64,000 nt of DNA from HGW-17 sp938004375. GTDB taxonomy: Bacteria; Myxococcota_A; Polyangia; HGW-17. This document shows, one piece after another, positions 18,406 to 25,774 of the stretch. Where the stretch lies: NCBI GenBank assembly GCA_036802685.1, contig DAIRVS010000006.1, positions 1 through 64,000 of the forward strand, in the 5' to 3' direction. The position numbers were made by a program, and so were the translations under genes. The notes beneath the pieces are model-generated. The model saw nothing but the letters and a program-made list of their open reading frames with translations, had not been told where the DNA came from and did no database searches. How positions within the stretch are numbered: position 1 is the first letter of the stretch; each line of letters begins with the position of its first letter.

Positions 18406-19383
18406 ATGCCCATGAATCTACGCGGTCGCAACTTCCTCAAAGAGCTCGATTTCACCCCCGGAGAGATCGGCTACCTGCTGGATCTGGCCCGCAAACTGAA
18501 AGACGACAAGAAGGTCGGCATCCGCCACCGCCTGCTCGAGGGCAAGAACATCGCGCTGATCTTCGAGAAGCCCTCCACCCGCACCCGCTGCGCGTTCGTG
18601 GTCGCCTGCGTGGACGAGGGCGCCCACCCCGAATACCTCGGCAAGAACGACCTGCAGTTCGGCAAGAAGGAGAGCGTAAAGGATACCGCCCGCGTGCTGG
18701 GCCGCATGTTCGACGCCATCGAGTTCCGCGGCTTCAGCCACGACACCGTCGAGCAGCTCGCTCAGTGGGCCGGCGTGCCCGTGTGGAACGGCCTCACCGA
18801 CCTGTGGCACCCCACCCAGATGCTCGCCGACTTCCAGACCGTCATCGAGGAATTTGGCTCGCTCGCCGGCGTGGGCTTCGCCTACGTGGGTGACGGCCGC
18901 AACAACGTGGCGCGCTCGCTGCTGGTGGGCGGCGCCAAGATGGGCATGGACATGCGCATCGTGAGCCCGCGGGACCTGTTCCCCGAGAAGGAGCTCGTCG
19001 ACACCGTGAAGAAGATCGCCGCCGAGACCGGCGGGAAGATCACGATCACCGACAAGATCGCCGCCGGCGTGAAGCACGCCAAGGTGCTCTACACGGACGT
19101 GTGGGTCTCCATGGGCGAAGAGGCCGTGTGGGCCGAGCGCCTGAAGAAACTGCGCCCGTTCCAGGTCAACCAGAAGATGCTGGACATGACCGACGAGAAC
19201 GACGTCATCTTCCTGCACTGCTTGCCGGCGTTCCACAACCACGACACCGAGATGACCAAGACCGAGGGCGCCCTGGAGGTCTCCGAGGAGGTCTTCGAGG
19301 GTCCGCACTCCCGCGTCTTCGACGAGGCCGAGAACCGCGTCCACACCATCAAGGCCGTCATGGTCTCCACGCTCGGCGCGTAA
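18406..19383 (+). CDS. argF: Ornithine carbamoyltransferase
   Basis: This encodes 325 aa. The ATG at 18406 follows GGAGG by 8 nt, while the open frame upstream is non-homologous. The enzyme joins carbamoyl phosphate and ornithine to give citrulline in arginine synthesis. Carbamoyl-phosphate site STRTR is at 57-61, HPTQ at 135-138 and the catalytic HCLP at 271-274, followed by the ornithine-side motif AFHNHDTE. The FGKKESVKDTARVLGRMFD segment is closer to the E. coli ArgI/ArcB branch than to the short argF branch, so a catabolic role (ArcB) cannot be excluded. No other arginine gene lies nearby. Confidence 0.95.
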   Translation: MPMNLRGRNFLKELDFTPGEIGYLLDLARKLKDDKKVGIRHRLLEGKNIALIFEKPSTRTRCAFVVACVDEGAHPEYLGKNDLQFGKKESVKDTARVLGRMFDAIEFRGFSHDTVEQLAQWAGVPVWNGLTDLWHPTQMLADFQTVIEEFGSLAGVGFAYVGDGRNNVARSLLVGGAKMGMDMRIVSPRDLFPEKELVDTVKKIAAETGGKITITDKIAAGVKHAKVLYTDVWVSMGEEAVWAERLKKLRPFQVNQKMLDMTDENDVIFLHCLPAFHNHDTEMTKTEGALEVSEEVFEGPHSRVFDEAENRVHTIKAVMVSTLGA

Positions 19384-19404
19384 GACCGGTTTCGAGCCCA
19401 CAAC

Positions 19405-19468
19405 CCCCCGTAGCCTGCGAAGTTGCTCGACCGGGGACGGTCGGCGCAACCCGGCAGGCTACAGGGGG
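19405..19468. repeat. Compound palindrome downstream of argF
   Basis: Outer arms GTAGCCTGC/GCAGGCTAC (19410-19418 with 19454-19462) are extended by C5/G5 with one bulged A. Inside are GTTGC/GCAAC (19422-19426 with 19446-19450) and CGACC/GGTCG (19428-19432 with 19439-19443). It would fold into a long nested hairpin. It shares the GTAG...CGACC outline with 1-54 and with the next palindrome. Confidence 0.8.
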
Positions 19469-19494
19469 CTAGCATAAACTGGAAACATGCCTGC

Positions 19495-19535
19495 CCCGGG
19501 TAGCTCGCCGACCGAGAACGGTCGGGCTACCCGGG
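19495..19535. repeat. Second palindrome of the same family
   Basis: Arms CCCGGGTAGC/GCTACCCGGG (19495-19504 with 19526-19535) enclose a perfect inner CCGACCG/CGGTCGG stem (19508-19514 with 19519-19525). It is followed by an A-rich, not T-rich, stretch on the plus strand. Confidence 0.8.
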
Positions 19536-19559
19536 AAAAACATCAAAAGAAAAAACAGC

Positions 19560-19588
19560 TTGACGCCCGTGTTTTGGTGCGCTATGTA
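19560..19588 (+). promoter_or_regulatory. Predicted promoter of the ABC transporter operon
   Basis: TTGACG (19560-19565) is followed after 17 bp by TATGTA (19583-19588). The -35 box is strong and the -10 box weaker. The palindromic operator begins at the next base, so a bound repressor would cover the transcription start. Confidence 0.55.
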
Positions 19589-19618
19589 GCTAGTGTGCTA
19601 GTTCACTAGTACACTAGC
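19589..19618 (+). promoter_or_regulatory. 30-bp palindromic operator, probably for the GntR regulator
   Basis: This imperfect palindrome matches its reverse complement at 26 of 30 positions, with end arms GCTAGTGT/ACACTAGC. CTAG recurs four times at about 9-10 bp spacing. It sits between the -10 box and the ribosome site GGAGG (19621-19625) of the operon that encodes a YtrA-type GntR protein, which commonly represses its own ABC operon. Confidence 0.7.
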
Positions 19619-19630
19619 ACGGAGGCACTC

Positions 19631-20491
19631 ATGATCGAAATCCACGACATCCACTTCAAATATTTGAAAAAGCCCCTCTTCCAGGGCCTGGACCTGACCC
19701 TGCGGCCGGGGAACCTGTACGGCCTGCTGGGCAAGAACGGCGCCGGCAAGACCACGCTGCTGAAGTTGTGCTGCGGCCTGCTCTCCCCCCAGGGCGGAAG
19801 CCTGCGCGTCTTCGACCGCGTGCCCCACCTGCGCCAGCCGGCCTTCCTCTCGGATTTGTTCCTGGTCCCCGAGGAGTTCGTGCTGCCGCCGGTCTCCGGC
19901 GCCCTGTACCGGGACATGCTCGCCCCGCTCTACCCCGCCTTCTCCCGGGAGCGGCTCGAGGCGCACCTGACCGAGTTCGAGCTGCCCATGCCGGACCGCC
20001 TGGACCGCCTGTCCCACGGCCAGAAGAAGAAGTTCCTGCTGGCCTTCGGCCTGTCCACGGGGGCGCGCTTTCTGCTCCTGGACGAGCCCACCAACGGCCT
20101 GGACATCCCCTCCAAGGGCCAGTTCCGCAAGATCCTGGCCTCGGAGCTCGACGCCGAGCGGGTGATCCTGGTCTCCACCCACCAGGTCCGCGACATGGAG
20201 CACCTGATCGACCCCATCGTGATCCTGGACTCGGGGCGGATCCTCTTCTCCCAGTCCCTCGAGGACTTCTCCGCGCGCTACAGCCTGCTCCACGGCGAGG
20301 TGCCCCCCGGCGCCCGGGTGCTCTACGAGGAGCACGTGCTGGGCAAGAGCCTGTCGCTGGTCGAGGGCGCCCACCCCGGCGCCCTGCCGCTGGACCTGGA
20401 GTTCCTCTTCAAGGCCGTCACCGCGGCCCCCGAACACTTCGTCTCCGCGGCCTCGCCCGCGACCGCCCACCCGGAGGTGGCCCATGCGTAA
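19631..20491 (+). CDS. ABC transporter ATP-binding protein
   Basis: This encodes 286 aa. Walker A GKNGAGKTT is at about 35-43. The signature motif is degenerate (LSHGQKKK in place of LSGGQ). Walker B is FLLLDEPTNGLD and the H-loop is VSTHQ. It resembles YtrB/CcmA-type subunits of small exporters or permeases regulated by YtrA-like GntR proteins. A Cys and Leu-rich coupling region lies near CCGLLSPQGG. First gene of a four-gene operon (ATPase, membrane protein, GntR, adhesin-like protein). Its 3' end overlaps the permease start by 8 nt. Confidence 0.92.
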   Translation: MIEIHDIHFKYLKKPLFQGLDLTLRPGNLYGLLGKNGAGKTTLLKLCCGLLSPQGGSLRVFDRVPHLRQPAFLSDLFLVPEEFVLPPVSGALYRDMLAPLYPAFSRERLEAHLTEFELPMPDRLDRLSHGQKKKFLLAFGLSTGARFLLLDEPTNGLDIPSKGQFRKILASELDAERVILVSTHQVRDMEHLIDPIVILDSGRILFSQSLEDFSARYSLLHGEVPPGARVLYEEHVLGKSLSLVEGAHPGALPLDLEFLFKAVTAAPEHFVSAASPATAHPEVAHA

Positions 20492-21275
20492 ACCCGAGCT
20501 CTCCTTCTCCCGCCTGCTGCGCCTCCTGTGGATGGACGCGCGCTTCTGGACCCGCCCCCTGGCCATCGGCGGCGGCGCCCTCGCCCTGGGCGTGATCGCC
20601 CTGTCGTTCCTCGCCGCCTTCCGGCGCGGCGGAGACGGCTTCCACGCGGGGATGTACGCCTGGATCATGGGCCTGGGCGGCCTGATCTTCACCAGCCGCG
20701 CCTTCCTCGAGCTGCGCCACCCCCTCTCCACCCAGCACTACCTGCTGATCCCGGCCTCGTTCGAGGAGAAGTTCCTCTCGCGCTACCTGCTCAGTTCCCT
20801 CGGCTACCTGGTCGCCTCGTACGTGGGCTACCTGGTCGTCCAACTGATCTCCGAGGGGCTGAACGAGTTGATCCTGGGCCGCTCCAACCCGCTGTTCTTC
20901 TTCGGCAGCCTGCACCACCTGCAGGTGGTCGCCGTCTACCTGGCCTTCCAGAGCCTGTTCTTCGCCGGCGCCGTGTACTTCCGCAAGTACTCGCTGATCA
21001 AGACCTGCCTCTCGGTGATGGCCCTGTTCTTCCTGTTGATGATCCTCGGCTACGTGGCGTTCCGCCTGATGTTCCTCGGCTACTTCGACGGCATGCAACC
21101 CTCCGAGGCCGTCATGCTCACGTTCGCCCGCATGGGCGTCACCGGGGATCTGACGGTGGCCTACTACCCGCTCAAGGCATGGACCGAGTGGGCCGCCCGC
21201 ATCTTCTTCTGGGGCGCCATGCCGCTTAGCGCCCTCGCGTTCGCCTACTTCCGGCTGCGCGAGACGGAGGTGTGA
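20484..21275 (+). CDS. ABC transporter membrane subunit
   Basis: This encodes 263 aa with about six predicted membrane helices (LAIGGGALALGVIALSFLAA, MYAWIMGLGGLIFTS, YLVASYVGYLVVQLIS, LAFQSLFFAGAVYF, VMALFFLLMILGYVAF and the last near 235-255). It has no recognised catalytic site. The position after the ATPase with an 8-nt overlap, and the style of the HPLSTQHYLLIPAS cytoplasmic loop, fit the permease of a YtrA-regulated ABC system. The substrate is unknown; such systems often respond to envelope stress or antibiotics. Confidence 0.8.
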   Translation: MRKPELSFSRLLRLLWMDARFWTRPLAIGGGALALGVIALSFLAAFRRGGDGFHAGMYAWIMGLGGLIFTSRAFLELRHPLSTQHYLLIPASFEEKFLSRYLLSSLGYLVASYVGYLVVQLISEGLNELILGRSNPLFFFGSLHHLQVVAVYLAFQSLFFAGAVYFRKYSLIKTCLSVMALFFLLMILGYVAFRLMFLGYFDGMQPSEAVMLTFARMGVTGDLTVAYYPLKAWTEWAARIFFWGAMPLSALAFAYFRLRETEV

Positions 21276-21276
21276 G

Positions 21277-21666
21277 ATGCAGTTCACCGATCCCAAGGCC
21301 ATTTACCTGCAACTGGCCGACTCGGTGTGCGACCTGATCCTGCGGGGCGTCTACCCGCAGGGGGGCAAGATCCCCTCGGTCCGCGAGCTCGCCGCCGAGG
21401 CCGGCGTGAACCCCAACACCATCCTGAGGACCGTGTCGCACCTGACCGACCAGGGCATCCTCTTCAACCAGCGGGGCGTGGGCACCTTCGTGTCCGACGA
21501 CGCCCGGGAGACCATCATGCAACAGCGCAAGAAGACCTTTCTAGACGAGGAGTTGACCCAGTTCTTCCAGAAAATCGAGCTGCTCGGCCTGGACTTCGCC
21601 GACCTGGCGCCCCTGTGGCAAGAGTGGGTGGCCGCCCGCCGGGAGGTGCGTCATGAAAACCAGTAG
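21277..21666 (+). CDS. GntR family regulator, YtrA subfamily
   Basis: This encodes 129 aa with an N-terminal winged helix (AIYLQLADSVCDLILRGVYP, GGKIPSVRELAAEAGVNPNT, RGVGTFVS), followed by only a short helical tail. That is the layout of YtrA-type GntR proteins, which lack a large effector domain. It starts 1 nt after the permease stop. It probably represses this operon through the palindrome at 19589-19618; the inducer is unknown. Confidence 0.92.
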   Translation: MQFTDPKAIYLQLADSVCDLILRGVYPQGGKIPSVRELAAEAGVNPNTILRTVSHLTDQGILFNQRGVGTFVSDDARETIMQQRKKTFLDEELTQFFQKIELLGLDFADLAPLWQEWVAARREVRHENQ

Positions 21667-22372
21667 CAAAATCTTCTTCGGGTTCTGGGGGGCCGCCCTC
21701 CTGCTCATCGTGGGCTTCATCGCCGCGCTCTCGTCGATCACGCGGGCCTGGGTGTCCCCCGACGGGCGCCAGCTGCGCGACGCCACCCACCTGACCGGCC
21801 CCTGGAAGGACCAGGCCATCGCCGAGCGCGACTTCACCTCCCTGCGCCTGACGGGGGCTTTCGACGTGACCTGGGAGCGCGCCGCGGACTTCTCGGTCAC
21901 CGTGTCGGTCCCCGAACGGTTCTCCGACGCCTTCGTCGCCCGCCGCGAAGGATCTGCGCTGGTCCTCGCCAACCGGCTGGACGGGCGCTTCTCGGAGCTC
22001 GCCCTGCGCGTGCGGATCCAGAGCCCGTCCCTCACGGCGATCACGGCCGGCCGGAGCCTGAAGTTGAAGCTCGCCGGGAACCCGGGGCCTACCTTCGACG
22101 TCTCGGGCCGCGGGGCCGTCTGGATCGAGGGCGCGTGTCCGGAGCCCGTGGAGCGGCTGTCCGTGCGCTCCGAGGGCCTGACGGTGCTGCAACTAAAGGA
22201 CTGCCGCCTCAAGATCCTCGAGCTCGAAGCCCACGGCAAGGTGATGATCGACGCCGAGGTCACCGACGCCCTCGAGGGGAGCGTCCACGGCGACGGACGC
22301 ATCCACCTGAAGGGCGCCCCTGCCCGCCAACGTCTCTTCAATCAGGGATCGGTCCGCGTCGTCACCGAATGA
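21653..22372 (+). CDS. Head-GIN/DUF2807-type exported protein
   Basis: This encodes 239 aa. An N-terminal membrane anchor or signal (KIFFGFWGAALLLIVGFIAA) precedes a repetitive beta-structure: FTSLRLTGAFDVTWERA, VTVSVPERFSDAF, LKLKLAGNPGPTFDVSGRG. This pattern fits the putative auto-transporter adhesin head-GIN domain, a right-handed beta-helix. Such proteins often close GntR-ABC operons, as here. The start overlaps the regulator's end by 14 nt. The role is unknown, possibly sensing or envelope binding. Confidence 0.75.
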   Translation: MKTSSKIFFGFWGAALLLIVGFIAALSSITRAWVSPDGRQLRDATHLTGPWKDQAIAERDFTSLRLTGAFDVTWERAADFSVTVSVPERFSDAFVARREGSALVLANRLDGRFSELALRVRIQSPSLTAITAGRSLKLKLAGNPGPTFDVSGRGAVWIEGACPEPVERLSVRSEGLTVLQLKDCRLKILELEAHGKVMIDAEVTDALEGSVHGDGRIHLKGAPARQRLFNQGSVRVVTE

Positions 22373-22381
22373 TCGAAGTGT

Positions 22382-24628
22382 TCACGGATGGGAGAAGTGC
22401 GCGAAGTTGTCCTGGTTGGGGAAGATGTCGATCTTTTTGAGCTCGGAGAGCACGCCCGAGCCGAAGTCGGCTTGGACGGTGTAGGGCTCCTTGCGGGCGC
22501 GCAGCCGGAAGACCTTCTCGGCGCCCTTGTTCTTCCCGCCGATGGAGATCGTGCACGGGGCCGAACAGGTGACCTTGAGGATGCCCACGCCGCCGGCAAG
22601 GTCCACCGGGCCGTCGTCCGTTGGCGGTGAGGCGCCCCCCGGATCCTGGCCGGGGCGCATCCCCGCGGAGCCCCCGTGGCCGCCGCCCGAACCGCCACCC
22701 GAACCGCCCCCCGAACCGCCGCCGCCCGAGCCGGGATCGTCACCGGGGACGGTCGTCACGGAGCCGCCGCCCTTCTCGAGCTTCACCTTGAGGGAGATCC
22801 GCTTGCCGCTGACGGGGTAGTCGACCTTCTGCTCGAAGGACAGGTCCCCCTTGACGACGCGGATCCCCAGCGGGACGTTGAAGCACATCTCGGTCTCCAC
22901 GTTGTGAAGCGGGGTGTTCTGCGGGAGCTTCTCGCCGTCGAGGAAGACCTCGGCGTCCGAGGGCTCCGAAACCAGGGTGATCTCGACGGACCCCCGCTTG
23001 CAGTCGCGGGCCGGGTCGGCGATGGTCGTCTTCTTGGGATCGGGCTTGTCCTGGGACTCCTCGGAGCGCGTGAAGTACAGGATGCCGGCGCCGATGGCGA
23101 TGAGCAGGACCCCCAGAAAAATGTTGACGAGGGTGTTCACGAACGCCTTGCCCAGGCGGTCGATGAACGGCCACAACACCGGGGGCCGTTGGGGCCGCGG
23201 AAAGCCGTCGGGCCGCACCCGCATGGTCTCGGTCTCCTTCTCGATGCGAACCTTCTCCTCTTTTTTCTGGGTCCGCTCCTGCTTGCGCCGCTCCCGCGCC
23301 TTCTCGGACGTGGCGCGGGTCAGGCCCACCGGATGGGCCTCGGGGAGGACAGCGCCCGCCGAGGACGGCGGGGCCGCCGGGGCCGCCGAAGCCGCCGGGG
23401 CCGCCGGGGACGGAGGGGGCGGGAGGGCGCCAGGGGACGGCGGGGCTCCGACTGGCGGGGACGAGAAGTCCATCGTCGGGGGCGGCGCCAGATGGACCGG
23501 CAGCGGGGCCGGCCGCGAGGACAGGGGCCTTGGCGGGGCGGTGACCGCCGGCATGGGGCCGCTGCCAGCCGCAAAACCGGGACCCGAGGCGTAGCCGGGG
23601 CCGCGGGGCATCATCTGCACCTGCCCGGTCTCGGGCAGCGGGGACAGTTCGAGGATGTCGCCGGCGAGCTGCTCCACCTCGTCCACGCGGGAGCCGCGGG
23701 AGTGGATGTCCGGGAACATGTGGTTGAGGAACGAGGCCATGGCCTCGGGCGCGACCTCGAGCCCCTCGCGCTTGACGACGGTGTCCAGGGCGTTGCGGAA
23801 CAGCCGGGCGCTGGGGAAGCGCTCGGAGGGGTCCCTCATGAGCGCCTTGCGCACGATCTCGGGCAGATCCCGCGGCAGGCCGGAGACCAGCCGCTCGATG
23901 GGCTCGAAGGCGCCGCTCTGGGCCTTGACGATGAGCTCGGCGTCGGTGGCGCCCTTGGAGTGGGTCTCTCCCAGCAGCAGCTCGTAGAGCACGACCCCCG
24001 CGGCGAAGATGTCCACGCGATGGTCGATGGCTTGACCCATGGCCTGCTCGGGCGCCATGTAGCGGAACTTGCCCTTGATCACGCCGTCCTGCGTGTGATG
24101 CAGCCCCTCGGCGGCCTTGGCGATGCCGAAATCGATGATCTTCACGGCCCCGGAGTACGAGACCAGGATGTTCTGCGGGCTGATGTCGCGGTGGATGATG
24201 TTCAGGGGCGCGTTGGTGGCCGCGTCCACCATGCGGTGGGCGTAGTCCAGGCCGGTGAGCGTCTGCCGGATGATGTAGAGGGCAAACTCGAGCGGCAGCT
24301 TCTGGGCGGTCTTGCGCAGGGCGCGCATCATGGTCGAGACGTCCTTGCCGTGGATGTACTCCATGGTGATGCAGTAGGTCTCGCCGATCTGCTCGAAGTA
24401 CAGCACCTGGCAGATGTTGGGGTGCAGCATGTTCGAGACCAGGCGCGCCTCGTCCTTGAGCGAGGCCACCATGTCCTGATCCTCGGCGAGGTGGCTGTGC
24501 AGCATCTTCAGCGCGACGAGCTTCTCGAAGCCGGCGGCGCCCTTCATGCGGGCCTTGAAGACCTCGGCCATCCCGCCCCGGGCGATGCGCTCGATCAATT
24601 CGTAGTTGCCGTACTGCTGGACCGTCAT
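22382..24628 (-). CDS. Hanks-type Ser/Thr protein kinase with PEGA-like domain
   Basis: This encodes 748 aa. The kinase domain (8-275) has the Gly loop IARGGMAEVF, catalytic Lys41, HRDISPQN with Asp148, DFG at 166-168 and the APE motif, so it should be active. A long Pro/Ala-rich segment (about 345-460) and a basic coiled region precede a single membrane helix (about 500-520, LVNIFLGVLLIAIGAGILYF). The outer part has a PEGA-type module (VEITLVSEPSDAEVFLDGEK), a Gly/Ser-rich linker and a final beta module. It lies in tandem after the TPR-like gene (25-nt gap) and ends 9 nt from the convergent DUF2807 gene. Confidence 0.93.
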   Translation of the reverse strand: MTVQQYGNYELIERIARGGMAEVFKARMKGAAGFEKLVALKMLHSHLAEDQDMVASLKDEARLVSNMLHPNICQVLYFEQIGETYCITMEYIHGKDVSTMMRALRKTAQKLPLEFALYIIRQTLTGLDYAHRMVDAATNAPLNIIHRDISPQNILVSYSGAVKIIDFGIAKAAEGLHHTQDGVIKGKFRYMAPEQAMGQAIDHRVDIFAAGVVLYELLLGETHSKGATDAELIVKAQSGAFEPIERLVSGLPRDLPEIVRKALMRDPSERFPSARLFRNALDTVVKREGLEVAPEAMASFLNHMFPDIHSRGSRVDEVEQLAGDILELSPLPETGQVQMMPRGPGYASGPGFAAGSGPMPAVTAPPRPLSSRPAPLPVHLAPPPTMDFSSPPVGAPPSPGALPPPPSPAAPAASAAPAAPPSSAGAVLPEAHPVGLTRATSEKARERRKQERTQKKEEKVRIEKETETMRVRPDGFPRPQRPPVLWPFIDRLGKAFVNTLVNIFLGVLLIAIGAGILYFTRSEESQDKPDPKKTTIADPARDCKRGSVEITLVSEPSDAEVFLDGEKLPQNTPLHNVETEMCFNVPLGIRVVKGDLSFEQKVDYPVSGKRISLKVKLEKGGGSVTTVPGDDPGSGGGGSGGGSGGGSGGGHGGSAGMRPGQDPGGASPPTDDGPVDLAGGVGILKVTCSAPCTISIGGKNKGAEKVFRLRARKEPYTVQADFGSGVLSELKKIDIFPNQDNFAHFSHP

Positions 24629-24653
24629 TCGTGTGGACCCATCCTAGGTAAGC

Positions 24654-25436
24654 CTATGCTTCCTCGTAGAAGCGCGGCGCGCTCGCGGACATGGGCAGGG
24701 TGTCCAGCTCCGCCCGCGAGAGGGCGCCGGTGCGCACCGAGCGTATCAAATGCAGGGGGGAAAAGGCAACATCCTGCACGCGCACGGCCAGATCCGCGGG
24801 TTCCAGGCCGAACTCCCAGGCCCCGCGGTGGTGCTCGACGAGCCAGCAGCCCATAAGCGCGATCATCTCGTCGGTGGGCTCGGCTGGCGCGTCCTCGGGG
24901 AACACGCCGCGCTCGAGGAGCTTCTGCCAGTCGGCCTTCTTCCAGTCCGCGGGCCGCCCCCGGCGCCCCAGCACGCGGGCCCCCGCCTCGGCCGCGAGCC
25001 CCTCGAGCTGCTGCCGGGCGCGCCCGGTGCGGACCTCGCCGATCAACCGCAACAGGGCGTCGATGACCTGGCGCTCCTCGTCCTCGGTGGCGTGTCGGCG
25101 GGCCAGCTCCAGCAGCTCGTGGGCCTCGCCCAGGCGGCGCAGCCGGGCCTTGGCCAGCCCCAGCGACAGGTACAGCGCCGGCCGCCGGAACCCCAGGGCG
25201 AAGGCCGCGTGCAGGTGGCACTCGGCGGCCTCGAACTCGAGCAGCTCCAGGTGGAACCGGCCCCGCACGAAGTGGTACAACTGCAGGTCCTCGAGGAACT
25301 CGGTGGGGCGGCTCTCCTGGATCAGGGCGCCCGCATCGCGCAGCTCCCCGGCGCCGATGGCCTTGAGCGCCCGGGACATGTTCTCGATGCGGCGGACCTT
25401 CTTCCGGTAGAAGAGCCGGACCAGCCACCTAAACAT
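24654..25436 (-). CDS. TPR-like protein upstream of the Ser/Thr kinase
   Basis: This encodes 260 aa, with no signal peptide but a basic, hydrophobic N-terminus (MFRWLVRLFYRKKVRR). Residues 60-170 form TPR-like helix pairs (LYHFVRGRFHLELLEFEAAE, ALGFRRPALYLSLGLAKARL, LGEAHELLELARRHAT). The C-terminal part (DEMIALMGCWLVEHHRGAWE) is not recognised. It lies 25 nt ahead of the kinase gene, so they are probably co-transcribed and the protein may be a kinase partner or substrate. Confidence 0.7.
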   Translation of the reverse strand: MFRWLVRLFYRKKVRRIENMSRALKAIGAGELRDAGALIQESRPTEFLEDLQLYHFVRGRFHLELLEFEAAECHLHAAFALGFRRPALYLSLGLAKARLRRLGEAHELLELARRHATEDEERQVIDALLRLIGEVRTGRARQQLEGLAAEAGARVLGRRGRPADWKKADWQKLLERGVFPEDAPAEPTDEMIALMGCWLVEHHRGAWEFGLEPADLAVRVQDVAFSPLHLIRSVRTGALSRAELDTLPMSASAPRFYEEA

Positions 25437-25774
25437 CGGACATCACGGAAGGACTGAAAAATCCAAGCAAATCAATCACTTCTCCTCCGTGAACGGTATA
25501 CCTTCACGGGGCCTTCCCGTCAACCATTCTTTTCCGCGCGACGTTGTCATCCATTACAAATCTACGATACCGTATATGATGCAGGCACCCAAAGGTCCCT
25601 TCGCTCACTGAGTCCAAAATGGATGCAGGGACCGATAGAAATTGCAGCAATATTTGTATTTTCTCAGTGCCACCGTCTCTTTCCTGAAATTTTTCCGATT
25701 GATTCCTGTTCTGGCTGGAACTACCATTTTCAAGTTCCATTCGTCCCGTCGCACCCCCTTCCTGGAGTCGTACC
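25437..25774. other. Divergent intergenic region, no gene seen
   Basis: About 340 bp separate the TPR-like gene from the Cys-rich lipoprotein. The sequence is more AT-rich than its flanks and must carry both promoters. No convincing -35/-10 pair, RNA or repeat was identified. Confidence 0.5.

Noticed and set aside
19405..19535. Palindromes considered as ordinary intrinsic terminators
   Set aside because: No U-tract follows on either strand; a terminator role is possible but not shown.
22676..24856. 726-codon plus-strand frame opposite the Ser/Thr kinase
   Set aside because: Low-complexity Arg/Gly/Ala/His translation without motifs; the kinase on the other strand is certain.
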